From contig NC_059414.1 in NCBI RefSeq assembly GCF_905220565.1, forward strand, positions 11,654,001 to 11,718,000: 64,000 bases of DNA, given 5' to 3'. Below the pieces are notes generated by a model. It was not told where the DNA came from. It searched no databases and saw nothing but the letters and a program-made list of their open reading frames with translations. Numbering within the stretch: position 1 is the first letter of the stretch; each line of letters starts with the position of its first letter. The translations under genes and the position numbers were made by a program. The stretch comes from Melitaea cinxia (Eukaryota > Arthropoda > Insecta > Lepidoptera > Nymphalidae). Shown piece after piece: positions 12,726 through 23,059 of the stretch.

Positions 12726-14069
12726 TTATTTGTTGCATAGGATTTTTTAGGCGTGTCTAATACGAAACTTATCAGGAAGTCGACGCAGATAATACAAACA
12801 ATGTCAGAGAGAGCTGGAAGATACCTTTCTATCTCATTCATCATAGTTCTGAAACGTAGTATGTTCAGTTACTTAGTATGTTTCAGGAAAGGCAAAAGAC
12901 AACATCACTCTAGGTTCTCTTAACGTCATTCCATCATCATTACTATCGCTGTATCATCTCTACCGTCTTTCATAAATTTAAAAAAGAAACGTATTTGTAG
13001 TTTAACGCTGCACATCTTTCCGGCAGTAAAAACTAATTATTGCTGTTTATTCTCTCCCTTGTTTATACAGATTATATCAAAATAATGCTAATATAAATAA
13101 TACCGAAAAAATCGTTCATTTTACTGAACCGGTTACGGATCTGGTAACCAAGAATAAGCGGCATTTAAAAAAAAATGCAACACAATTAACATACTTGAAT
13201 ATTTTTTTTTTTTAATTAATGTTTATATTGAATATAATTCGAGCTATCTGCTTTATTTTTAAAACGTACAAATTATTAAAATTACGTCTTAATTATTCCG
13301 TCAAAACAAGTACGTTTTATTATTACCTAAAACAGATATTACTCGACAAAATAAAGGTTTTATACAGTGGTTCTTTAACCTCATTATTTACTTTATAAAT
13401 TGTGTACCTTTTATTTTTTGTTCATTATTACCGTTATACTTCTTTAAAGGTTATTTTGTATTTCTGAACATAAAATGAACAAAACCTCCTCTCACCAGAA
13501 TATTATATTTAGTGAAAGGTGAATTTTTTTAAATCCCAGTGGTATAAGTAACTTCTTTTAGGAAATAGTAATTCAAAATTCATAACTTTCCATTCAGACT
13601 ATTAGCGCTATTACCCTGGATTATTATTACCATCCAGACTACATAGATTAAACTACCAACGTCAATATGATACAATACAACAAAAAAATATAGGTAATAC
13701 AATTCAAACTTTACGTTAAAATAAAAATAAAATCTCTGTTAGATAATACATAAATTTAAAACATAAAATAATTTAAAAATACTATTAATTCGGAAAAGAA
13801 CATTTTTCGTATAACTGACATTTTTCATTTTAATTTGAGTTCACACAACATTAGGCACCTAACGCGGTAACCTGCTAATAAATGATTACATCAAAAACAG
13901 CCCTAGTACGATACGGTTTAATTAAATTAATTGTTAGCAGTTGCGATATAAATGACGAGGTATGAAATGGACGGACAAAAAAAAATTGTTGATTCTGTAA
14001 GATAAAAGCAATAATAAAACACTTCCCCTTAAAAGGTACGGCTCTGTAACGCTCCTTATTATTTAATAA
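12726..14069. other. A+T-rich sequence, no gene seen
   Basis: No open frame or repeat of note was recognised. Confidence 0.45.
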
Positions 14070-14395
14070 CTAGCTATGCCCACGACTTCGTCCGCGTGGA
14101 AGTAAAAAAATATATGTTCAGTTCGCAGAATTACAAAATAAATTTCTAAAATAAAAGTAGCCTAAGTTGCTTGTTATTACATCAGCTATCTGCCAGTAAA
14201 AGTCCCGTCAAAATCGGTCCAGCCGTTTCAGAGATTAGCCGGAACAAACAGACGGAAAGGCAGACAAAAATTGTAAAAAATGTTATTTTGGTATATGTAT
14301 CGTGTATACATCCATATGCATTTAGTAAAAAGCGGTTATTTTAATATTACAAACAGCCATTCCAATTTTATTTATTTGTATAGATATAGATGGTC
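14070..14395 (+). repeat. Lepidopteran dispersed repeat, 'cgacttcgtccgcgtgg' family
   Basis: It starts at 'ctagctatgcccacgac' and runs through 'aaagtagcctaa', 'aaatcggtccagccgtttc' and 'acaaacagacgg' to 'ccaattttatttatttgta'. The copy at 34012-34323 is collinear. The one at 62656-62980 is collinear in reverse orientation. Confidence 0.7.
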
Positions 14396-15194
14396 TACTC
14401 TAACGTAATGCACCAATTTGTATGCTTAATTTCAACAGTTAATATAAAATCATTACACAGAATTTATACTTTTTAATAATGCTTTTCTATAAATAATTTT
14501 TTATATTTAATATTTTAAGGATTCGCGAGTAAAAAAAAATTAGGTTTTTGGTTGTTTTTTTTTTTTGTACGTTTGTCTGTATTTCCAACACAGCTTTATC
14601 CCATTGCCTGGCTGTCTTATGTAATGTTTTATTATTAAATTGTAAATTGTCGTAGCGAGCCCGTACGGAACCCGCATAGACTGCGGCTAGCGCACGTGTA
14701 GATGCCAATCATAGCCACGATTACCCTTCTTATGGGAAGCTTCGTTTATACATAAGCCTGTTTCCGTTATTTTGTTGTTGTATAATATATGTTGTTATGA
14801 TAGTTACCTAACTAAACTATTTTTAATTTAATTGTTATAATTTTTTTTTTAAGTTGAACTTTACGTACTCTTGACTTGGGGAGCAAGCTGGTGTATGCGT
14901 GACGAGTGTTACGAAAAGCGTGATCGGGTGGGGGCGAACGAAGCAAGAGAGAGAGGTGCGAGCACACATTTCTCTCTTTCTTTCATAGCCACTTACGATT
15001 CGTATATCTAAGACACAGTGCAGGATTAATATGTAGGCCTATTGCTAAAGGAGATTTGCTTCAGTCGTGTGGTCTAAAGCACACTCGATTGTTTTTCTAT
15101 AATATTGAGCCATTAATAGGTTCAATGGCTTTCAGTTATGTTCTTTGTTATGTACATATATTTATTTAAAAATTTAATTATAGTCATTTTTTTT
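14396..15194. other. Non-coding sequence with a short GC-richer patch
   Basis: No gene is supported. A GC-richer patch at about 14880-14990 ('gggtgggggcgaacgaag', then a purine-rich 'agagagagag' and pyrimidine-rich 'tctctctttctttc') stands out from its surroundings but is not coding. A second GC-richer spot lies at 14645-14705. Confidence 0.4.
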
Positions 15195-15315
15195 TAACAA
15201 TTTATGTACACTAGGATAGCAATAGGAAATAGCTCTTATAAACAATGCTGGTACAAAGGCACTACTTATCCCATTATGGAATCTCTTCCAGTAGTCCTGC
15301 CACAGGAAAATTATA
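15195..15315 (-). repeat. LINE 3'-tail-like fragment
   Basis: The reverse complement reads 'ggcaggactactggaagaga' and onward, matching the 'ctggaagagatcgct' families at 2838 and 11400 but without the hairpin. Confidence 0.4.
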
Positions 15316-16016
15316 AAATAGTCGCAAAATTAGCGTGTACAATCTAAAAATATTGAGAATAAAAATAATAATTATATATAATAAATACATAATTATACAA
15401 TATGTAAATGTAAACATACATAATAATGTACATAACACATATGTAATATGTATTAACATACGATAATATATTCCAATACGCATAAAGACAATTAAATTGA
15501 TTTTAGACTAGGATTGATTCAGGTAGAATTTTCAATCAGTCAAAGGTAGAATTGTATTAAATCTTTAAAAATATTGCAAATGAAAGCATTTTCACCAAAT
15601 TTTTTGTTCACCAACTACATGAAATATTAACAAATTTTAAGACACATTAGTGCTTGTAACTATTATTTTTGAATTTTTGATACGCAAAATTAAATTGAAA
15701 AATTCAGTGTGCTACAATACATATTATTTATTTATTTACTATTTATTTATTTATAGAAAAAGAAAACAATTTATGTGATAAACAGTGCAGCAACAACAAT
15801 TAACAGTTTAACAGTGAAATGTGTTTCTAAAGTAATAATACTGTAGTATAAATGATATTATAAACTATTATGAAAAGATGTCATTAAACTACATAAATCA
15901 TCAGTTATACATGTGAATATATTTGTAAAAAAATGAACATAAAGCAGTTAATGAATATTTCGTATTTATATATTTATATAAGTATTATTTCTATTTATAA
16001 TTATCAAAAAAAATAG
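15316..16016. other. A+T-rich sequence, no gene seen
   Basis: The 69-codon hydrophobic frame on the minus strand here is a by-product of A+T-rich sequence joined to the repeat tail. Confidence 0.4.
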
Positions 16017-16110
16017 TTGTAACAGTCGGCCGTTACCTGTGACACCAGCATTAAGTTGCTTACCATAGGAACAGACGACCGTGTGTCTATGTAATAAGAC
16101 ATTTATTTAT
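16017..16110 (+). repeat. SINE tail, second family
   Basis: The block 'gcattaagttgcttac', then 'ggaacagacgaccgtgtgt', then an (ATTT)n tail is collinear with the 3' part of the SINE at 50985-51205. Only the tail is present. Confidence 0.65.
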
Positions 16111-17284
16111 TTATTAATAATAATAATAACAATAAAAATTTAAATAAATAAATAAAATTGATAGTTTAAAAAAAAAACTAAAAAACACGCTCTTATAAAT
16201 AAACCAAACTAAAACTTAATAATCTTATCAAATTTGTGTATTGTTCTCGGGCCTTGATAAGTTTACGAAGTTCAAATTAAATCTGAGCGTATGAAGTGGG
16301 TCAAAATGAAGTCCAAAGGAGTCAGTTACAAACATATAGGCGAAGCTAATAAAAAGCGTGAAAAATAGAAAAATTAACAATGGGAATGTAAAAAATGAAA
16401 AAAAAATGGGTTCGCCTGTTAATCATATTGATTATTACCCTATTTTTGTCCACTATATGAGATAGGCTTCGCCTTTGGCATGCTGTCTGTCGCAAACAGA
16501 TCGTAATTTTCATCAAATTTTAGTCACTTTTCGTAAATATTTACTCCTCCTTACTGGGAGACTTTGCTTGCCAAATCAAATCTACTAAAGAAGACCTTAA
16601 GTCTGTTAGTTAACTTATCCAAAACAATAATAAAAACCCTATTTAATTAGTTATGTAAACAAATTATTGTTACTTTTCTAATTTTGTTTTTGTATGTTCT
16701 TAACATGTTTATATTAATGAATTAAGATAAAATACACGACATTAGCGCAGAAAAATATCGGTGTAAACTGTCTCAACCCTCTGAATAAATAAAATTTTCT
16801 GTCAATTGTATTACATCAGCTAAACGTGCTCTACAAATTTAACGATACACTTCTAAAAATCGTTGTAAGTCTTAATGACAGCTAATAAGGTATAAGATTT
16901 AATGTTTTTGATTTTTGAAATGATATTATTTACGTGGCCGTCTTGTACCTTGTGTGAGAAGGTGTCATTTGCATCAGTCTACGTCGTATTAACGAATTCC
17001 TACTGTCTCTTGTATAATATGTATTGTCAAGAAAAATTGCTGCCTTTCGTTGGTGTCTGACAGGCGATAATTTTGAAGAATTTGCTTTGCTATTATTCAA
17101 AACTTTATTATGAGATTTTTATTTATACTATAATAATATAATAATACGTTACTACAGATGAGTTGTACGATGTTTTAACTTCTTAATGTAAAAAATTAAA
17201 ATATAAAGAATAGAATTTAATAACCACTTAACTCCTATATCTTATGGTATCTATCGGTTATTCTACTCAACCATAAAATAATTA
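16111..17284. other. A+T-rich sequence, no gene seen
   Basis: No supported feature. A 'gataggcttcgcctttggc' patch near 16460 resembles a degraded dispersed-repeat end. Confidence 0.4.
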
Positions 17285-17293
17285 TAACACGTG

Positions 17294-17315
17294 GTTCAAT
17301 AAGTCCCGAGACTAA
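17294..17315 (+). repeat. Mariner left terminal inverted repeat
   Basis: It begins 'gttcaataagtcccgagac' and is perfectly complementary to 18551-18572. The 7 bp between it and the flanking TA (acacgtg) do not match the other end, so the outermost bases have diverged. Confidence 0.88.
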
Positions 17316-17350
17316 GTACTAAAAAAAGGTCTTTTTTATAAAATTAATTT

Positions 17351-18399
17351 TTATTCATCAACATAGTCTCCTCCAAGAGCGATACAGTCCCTCCAACGCT
17401 TTTCTAACTTTTCTATCCCATGTGTGTAGAACGATTTGTCTTTGGCTTCAAAATAAGCCTCCGTTGCTGCGATAACTTCACTATTTGAGTCAAATTTCTT
17501 ATCCTGAAGCATTTTTTTGAGGTCTGCAAACAGCCAGTAAGCGCTGGAGGCCAAGTCTGGCGAATAAGGGGGATGAGGAAGCAATTCGAAGCCCAATTCG
17601 TTAATTTTGGCCATCGTTCTCACGGACTTGTGACAAGGCGCGTTGTCCTGGTGAAACACCACTTTCTTTTTGTTCATGTGAGGCCGTTTATCCGCAATTT
17701 CGTACTTCAATCGCTCCAATAAGTACATGTAATAGTCACTATTTATATTTTGCCCCTTTTCAAGGTAGTCGATGAAAAGTATTCCATGCGCATCCCAAAA
17801 TATAGACGCCATAACCTTACCGGCCGATTTCTGAGTCTTTGGACGCTTCGGGCGGCTTTCAACAGCCGCTCTCCACTCCGCTGCCTGCCGATTGGATTCC
17901 GGAGTGAAATGGTATATCCAGGTTTCATCCATTGTTACATACCGACGTAAAAAACCCTTTTTATTATGATTCATCAGCGCCAAACATCGCTCTGAATCAT
18001 TGATACGTTGTTCCTTTTGATTAGTTGTAAGCAAACGCGGCACCCACATAGAAAAAAGCTTTTTCATGGCCAAATTTTTATGTAAAATAGTGAAAACACT
18101 ACCAGCTGAAATCTTCACTATCTCGGCTATCTCTCGCACTTTTACCTTCCGATCTTCCAATACGATTTTGAGGACTTGGTTAATATTTTGTTGAGTCACT
18201 GCTTCATTTGGACGACCTAAGCGTTCCCCATCATTGGTGTCCATGCGACCGCGTTTGAAGTCGGCATACCACCGACAAATGGTTGCTTTTGAGGGAGCTG
18301 ATCCTGCATAACATTTTATAAGCCATTGCTGTGCTTCAACGGTATTTTTTCCCATTAAAAACAATGTTTTATCAACACGCGAAACTCGTTTTTTTCCAT
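17351..18399 (-). pseudogene. Mariner transposase, frameshifted and missing the third catalytic Asp
   Basis: The main open frame (18364 to 17351, 337 codons) has a helix-turn-helix region near residues 25-60, a WVPRLL linker motif near 107-112 and the catalytic core. Catalytic residues are Asp146 in MDETW and Asp240 in HQDNAPCH. At the third position, 34 residues after Asp240, the codon at 17540-17542 gives Ala in 'SSAYW', where the family has Asp in an 'SDY'-type motif. The natural ATG lies at 18397-18399, but its frame ends at a TAA (18355-18357) after 14 codons. Downstream homology resumes in another frame, consistent with loss of one T in a homopolymer run. Cut-and-paste catalysis needs all three acidic residues, so the product should be inactive even if translated. 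Confidence 0.9.
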
Positions 18400-18550
18400 T
18401 GTATCGAAATTACAACCGTAGCGTCACTTAAATGTTTCAAAATAAATAATTTTATTGTTCCATTTTTAAAAATTTGACACATATTCTTGTATTGATAGCC
18501 AGTACTTTTTAAAAATCAAAAGAGTTTTTAATATATGCGCCATTTCCAGG

Positions 18551-18572
18551 TTAGTCTCGGGACTTATTGAAC
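18551..18572 (-). repeat. Mariner right terminal inverted repeat
   Basis: Reverse complement of 17294-17315 with no mismatch. It is followed by 7 bp and then the TA target duplicate. Confidence 0.88.
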
Positions 18573-18865
18573 GATCTAGTATATTACATAATTTTTCTTA
18601 GTTCGTTTTAATTCTGTGAAAATCAAATAATATATTATAAGAAGCATTTATTTTATCGATGAGTTTCTTGTCATTTTGCATGACATTATTCATCGTAAAT
18701 TTTAATAATATTATCTAATATAACTTAGTGAACAAAAAAAAAAAAAAAAACAATTAAAAAAAAAACAAAAAAGTTACAAAGTCTGTTTTATACCTTTATA
18801 GAAGAAAAAATATATCTATGTATAATATTGTGCTCAAAAAATTTGTGATTTGATATAGAAAATAA

Positions 18866-18940
18866 TCATCACCTCAGCCTATTGCAGCCCAGTGCTGGAC
18901 ATAAGGCTCCCCAAGTTCGCGCCAGACTATGGGCAAAACA
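18866..18940 (-). repeat. LINE tail fragment
   Basis: It contains 'cagcctattgcagcccagtg', 'gctggacataaggc' and 'gactatgggcaaaacacat', matching the ends of the 7050 and 60975 copies with an internal deletion. Confidence 0.6.
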
Positions 18941-20034
18941 CATAGAAAATATAAGTAATTGCAGTCGATCGTAACCTAGTCATATTTCCATTTAATAATT
19001 ATAAAATAATTATAAATCAATGTCGGACAACTAGTCCAAGAAATTCAATTATTTACCGACAGAATCATTAATACACATTTTCTCCAATGACTCATACATA
19101 AAATGACAAAATCAACCTTATTTCCTTGCAATAAGGATTAATTAAATAATTACTGGAATACTATTTCTCCGTAAGTCACGGTTGGTTTCCTATAAAGGTT
19201 TTAACGGACAAAGGATGACACATTACTGTTAAATGCATTCTAACTGCAATTTTAATGCGTTGTTACATTTTTTTATTATGTTGTGAAATCATAATCTTGA
19301 GTTATATTCCACGATGTTCATTGTTTGCTAGCTTTCCGCTCGCGGCTTTGCTCGTTTTTATACGATTTTGGCTGTATCTTTTTTTCATTCAAACATAGCC
19401 TATCACAAAATATCGAGTATAATGATGAGTATTGGATGGAATTAGACAAAATTCTAAATACAAGTAAACCTAGATATGAAGTATAACAAGAATACATTTG
19501 AAAAATTGTAACAATATATTAACAAGAACCAAAATAGAACATACGTCCCTAAACATTAAACAAATGATAGTTGTCAACAAGCGCATGCACCTACCCTAAT
19601 AAGTGTTGGAGATTTTGAATGAAAATGACAAATAATACGCCATTAGCTGAACCAGATGGCTTTCAAGTAATACTGGTGTGACATTAATATTAATTTGAAT
19701 ATAAATATTTTTTCTACAATTAACGCTAACAATACTGGTAATTGAATTGCGAAAAGCCAATAAAGAAAATAAAGCAAACATTGGTCATAGGTAATTGGAT
19801 CGAAACTCAGCTGAAACTTACGTTTTGAACAAAACTAAACTCAAGCCTGACCGTTCTAGTCTCTTACAACTGCTGGATTAAGACCTCTTTTCTACAGAGG
19901 TTAAGGACTAGAGCTAAATTTGGCACGCTGCTCTCTATTTCACTCCTAATAGTGGGAACCATGTTAGTTATCGTTACCGTTCCACTACAAAGAATCTTAC
20001 CGTAATATTTTAGCCTGTTTCTTTTTTATACAAC
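18941..20034. other. A+T-rich sequence, no gene seen
   Basis: No gene is supported. A fragment at about 19328-19420 starts 'gctagctttccgctcgcggc', like the ends of the dispersed 'ctagct...cgcg' repeats, but is too short to assign. Confidence 0.4.
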
Positions 20035-20285
20035 TAGGTATTACCTAGTAGATGTCTGCAATATCAGAAGCACCGCAAGCACATTGCCGACCTTACCACT
20101 AATCCCTCAATCACTGCCAGGAGCTCTGGTCACCTTGCTCACCATAGGAACACAACACTGCTTGAAAGCAGTATTATTTATCTATGACCTTCTTTAAGGT
20201 CGAGGTACTTCCCCAGTCGGGTCCCATCCAAGGTATTTAGCAGGATATTTCTTGCTGTGCCCTACCTCAATTAAAATTCAAACAG
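20035..20285 (+). repeat. Dispersed repeat, 'ccccagtcgggctgctcc' family
   Basis: It contains 'aggagctctggtcacctt', 'ctcaccataggaacacaa', 'aaggtcgaggtacttcccc' and 'gctgtgccctacctca'. It is collinear with but more diverged than the copies at 47485 and 49156, and matches 61385-61565 in reverse. Confidence 0.65.
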
Positions 20286-20469
20286 GTTGCAACAAAAAAT
20301 GCTAAAATCAAACTGTTCTATATCCTAAAATTGGCACGTGGATACAAATTCTTTTATCTCGTTATTACGGTATTGTATATAAGAGTTACTGATCAAAACC
20401 AATCATAAATACCACTAATTGGATTTGAATCCTGTATTGCTGATTTGGGAACACATACAATACAATCTA

Positions 20470-20645
20470 AATCGCCAGCCCCAAGGGCATTGTGACCCTG
20501 GCCCAATAGGACCGAAATAAGGTGATCCCGGAGGCGAAATCCCGTTGATGAAAGCCCGGGTAAAGAGGGCAACCTCGAGGCCCGTACCCGGACAGACCCT
20601 CGGGCCTGTCAGGAAGACCCACACACACACACACACACACACACA
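20470..20645. repeat. GC-rich repeat-like block ending in a CA microsatellite
   Basis: A GC-rich island in A+T-rich surroundings ('aaggtgatcccggaggcg', 'gaaagcccgggtaaagagg'). It has a potential stem between 'aggcccg' and 'cgggcct' around 20578-20608 and runs straight into (CA)n at 20620-20645. It looks like the 3' end of a mobile element with a simple-repeat tail. Only one copy is in the window, so family identity is not established. Confidence 0.4.
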
Positions 20646-20774
20646 ACTCACCAGCACCATGGCAAAGATCTGTATAGACATGTGTCTGCTGGTGTATTAG
20701 CCAATTGCTGTGACCATAGCGCCAACGTCGTCGAATGCTGCGTTTTACTACTTTGTACTTTAAATTCTGATTGA

Positions 20775-21060
20775 TTGATTGATTCCGCTTTTAACATAGC
20801 ACTGATGGCCTCTTTCTCCACAGAAAGGTAGGAGCTTGATACAACACGCTGCTCCGTTGCAGGTTGATAGATGTAAAGGTTCGCTATCAGGTGTCTGTGA
20901 TAACAATCGGAATCGATAGCGTGACGTGCTCTGCGAAGCACATGGTGGGAAACTAAAGACAGAAGAACGTAGATAAAACTAGGAAAGAAATATTTGTACA
21001 AATACAAATATCCATCCTGAGCAGGAGTCAAACCCGGGACCACCAGTGTTTAGGCGCCTA
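20775..21060 (-). repeat. SINE, minus orientation
   Basis: In reverse complement it starts with a B-box-like 'gggtttgactcctg' and ends with a 'ggagcagcgtg...aagctc...' block shared with the 3' end of the SINE at 12166. The head differs from that SINE, so it may be a chimeric or sister family. Confidence 0.55.
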
Positions 21061-21817
21061 AATACAATAGTGTTTGTCGCTTCAAATACTATTTTCAAAG
21101 AAACAAACAACACAAATTGTTAATTAAAAACGTACATTAACCCTAAAATTACACGTTAAAGTAATAAAACAGTGAATTAGTTACAAGTGTTTGAGGAAAG
21201 AAACATTTGTTGGGCCTGTAGTAATTTGCATAAAATTGAATTAATATCAAATGGTCATGATATACCACACGTGGTCGCTCACACGACAATTGAAACTTAT
21301 TCTGTATAAATACATGCAATTATAAATGTATTTGTTTTTTTTTTTTTTTCGTATGTTGATAGAAACATCAGACCATACCAATTGTAGTGTATTTGCGAAT
21401 CATCTTAATAATCCATACTTCATTAGAATAAGTTTTAATGCCTAGAAGATGTCCAAATGATTTAATGATAAAAATATTTTGTCAACACTGCTGGCCATAT
21501 TATTGTACATTCTAGCCATATAATGTCATTCAATAAAACCTATGATTTTGTTGTAAAATTGCTAAGATCTTAAAAATATTCAAGATCACGGCTGACTAAA
21601 ACCGTCGTTTTATTTAATTTGTGTCTCCTCAACACCCAAAAATTGTAAAAAGGTTTTTCTTTCATCATTACGAGTTTTTTTTTTTAGGTTCAATCGTTAC
21701 TTAAAACTTAAATATGAGATTTTTATGAAAAAAAAAAAAATAGTTGAAAGTGAAAATTACTAAATGTCCAATAAGTTTTTAAATGAATAAATAAATAATG
21801 TACATAAATATAAAAAT
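21061..21817. other. A+T-rich sequence, no gene seen
   Basis: No gene or recognised repeat. Confidence 0.4.
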
Positions 21818-22018
21818 ACTAGCCGACCTGGCAAACTTCGTATCGCCTTATTTTTTTTCTTAAATATAATAATTACATATATCAAAACAAAATATACCCT
21901 ATCTTTCAAGTTGGATCAAACTGCACACGATGTGCAAATTTGATTAAAATCGGTTAAGTAGTTTAAAAGTTCATCGCGGACAAACATTGTGACACGAGAT
22001 TTATATATATTAAGATGA
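21818..22018 (+). repeat. Dispersed repeat, 'ctagccgacctggcaaac' family
   Basis: It begins 'actagccgacctggcaaac' and ends 'tgtgacacgagatttatata'. It is collinear with the reverse complement of 60488-60688, including the 'ttggatcaaactgcacac' and 'atcggttaagtagttt' blocks. Confidence 0.7.
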
Positions 22019-22269
22019 TACAAAACTGAAGTTGAGTCATTTAACTCAGTTTTCTAGCTGTCGATATTGTGTCGAATCTTGAGTTTTGCTGTTGGCTATT
22101 TGACATTCACAATTAACCTTTTCCATAGCTATTTGGGTTAGTGGCTTCGTTTGTTGAAAATTCTCTGAGTTTTGCTAGTATTGAAAGTTTTTTGGCCAGT
22201 TACTAAAACTGCTTAAAATTATATTCAAAGCTGTCACACCATTACAGCGCTTGTGTAAATCCAATCATC

Positions 22270-22446
22270 AATCTATGCTAATATTATAAAGAGGTAGGTA
22301 AAGTTTCTAACTTTGTCTGTTTGTAGGGGGTAATCTTCGCAAATACTGATCTGATCATGAAAATTGTTTTACTAACAGAAAGCTACACTATTCAGGAGTG
22401 ATATAGGCTATATTTTATTTTTAGTGAACAAAAAATTCATTGAATG
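22270..22446 (+). repeat. Older dispersed repeat cut by the BEL insertion
   Basis: The blocks 'taatattataaagagg', 'ctttgtctgtttg' and 'gaaagctacactattc' followed by 'ataggctatattttattttt' are familiar from memory as part of a common lepidopteran repeat. The repeat runs up to the BEL target duplication at 22447-22451, so its remainder should lie beyond 29704. Confidence 0.45.
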
Positions 22447-22451
22447 ATAAT

Positions 22452-23028
22452 TGTTACGTCCGACCTGGAGTATATTGAAACGAGTGGAAGCGTGATCTCA
22501 GGTACGAACGGGACGAACAATTGTCTGCAGTACGCAGAGCTAACACTCAATGTCTTAAATAAAAATCCTACCTTAGTTTCACTGAATACTGTTCGGTGAA
22601 GCCTCGCCAGGTATAACTTAATTAACATCAAACTATAATTGGCCAATCATTACGTCTAATGCTAATCAATTATACATAACTGAAGTGGCGGGCTGAAGCA
22701 GGAACCAGCAATCAAAATGGCCGTTGTTCGGCGTAGTTCCCTCACGTTTTTCACAATAATTCAACAAGGAATACAAGGAATACACTTTGCTATTAACAAT
22801 TAAATTACTTCAAACAACAAAGGATGGTTCGATCAACAAAAGGCGATAATTTTTCGCGAGAACGAACAAGTACAAACAAAAGCGTAACTTTTATACGGAG
22901 ACCGGAAAAACGATGCAAACTTTAAATTCAAAAGGTGACGAATGACAGCTCATAGATAAAACCATTTCGTAAACTATACTGTCATAGATAATATAATAGT
23001 TTAGTGTTGCTACATTTGGTTCATAACA
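22452..23028 (-). repeat. BEL 3' LTR
   Basis: 577 bp. It matches 29119-29699 throughout except for lacking 4 bp ('taac' or 'aact') near 22980. Since the element is on the minus strand, this is the downstream LTR. Confidence 0.95.
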
Positions 23029-23045
23029 TCTACCCGCCTCGGCCA
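23029..23045 (-). other. BEL polypurine tract
   Basis: On the minus strand, 'gaggcgggtaga' abuts the 3' LTR start. It is a short, interrupted purine tract in the expected position for plus-strand priming. Confidence 0.55.
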
Positions 23046-23059
23046 GGACTACCTGGCCG

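Larger units (their letters stand above)
17287..18579 (-). mobile_element. Tc1/mariner element, full length, defective
   Basis: A 1293-bp unit flanked by TA dinucleotides (17285-17286 and 18580-18581), the target duplication of this superfamily. The ends share a perfect 22-bp inverted repeat, set 7 bp in from each TA. It encodes a mariner DD34D-type transposase on the minus strand. Length and structure match ordinary mariner elements of about 1.3 kb. The transposase is doubly damaged, so this copy can move only in trans. Confidence 0.93.

Noticed and set aside
14880..14990. GC-richer purine/pyrimidine patch as a host promoter
   Set aside because: No adjacent exon or recognisable core promoter arrangement; left as unexplained non-coding sequence.
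15274..15483. 69-codon hydrophobic minus-strand frame as a membrane protein
   Set aside because: Hydrophobicity follows from A+T-rich codons; its start of homology is a LINE tail fragment.
22437..22646. 69-codon frame in the BEL LTR, also found at 29062-29313
   Set aside because: It appears twice only because it lies in the two LTR copies; no protein feature.
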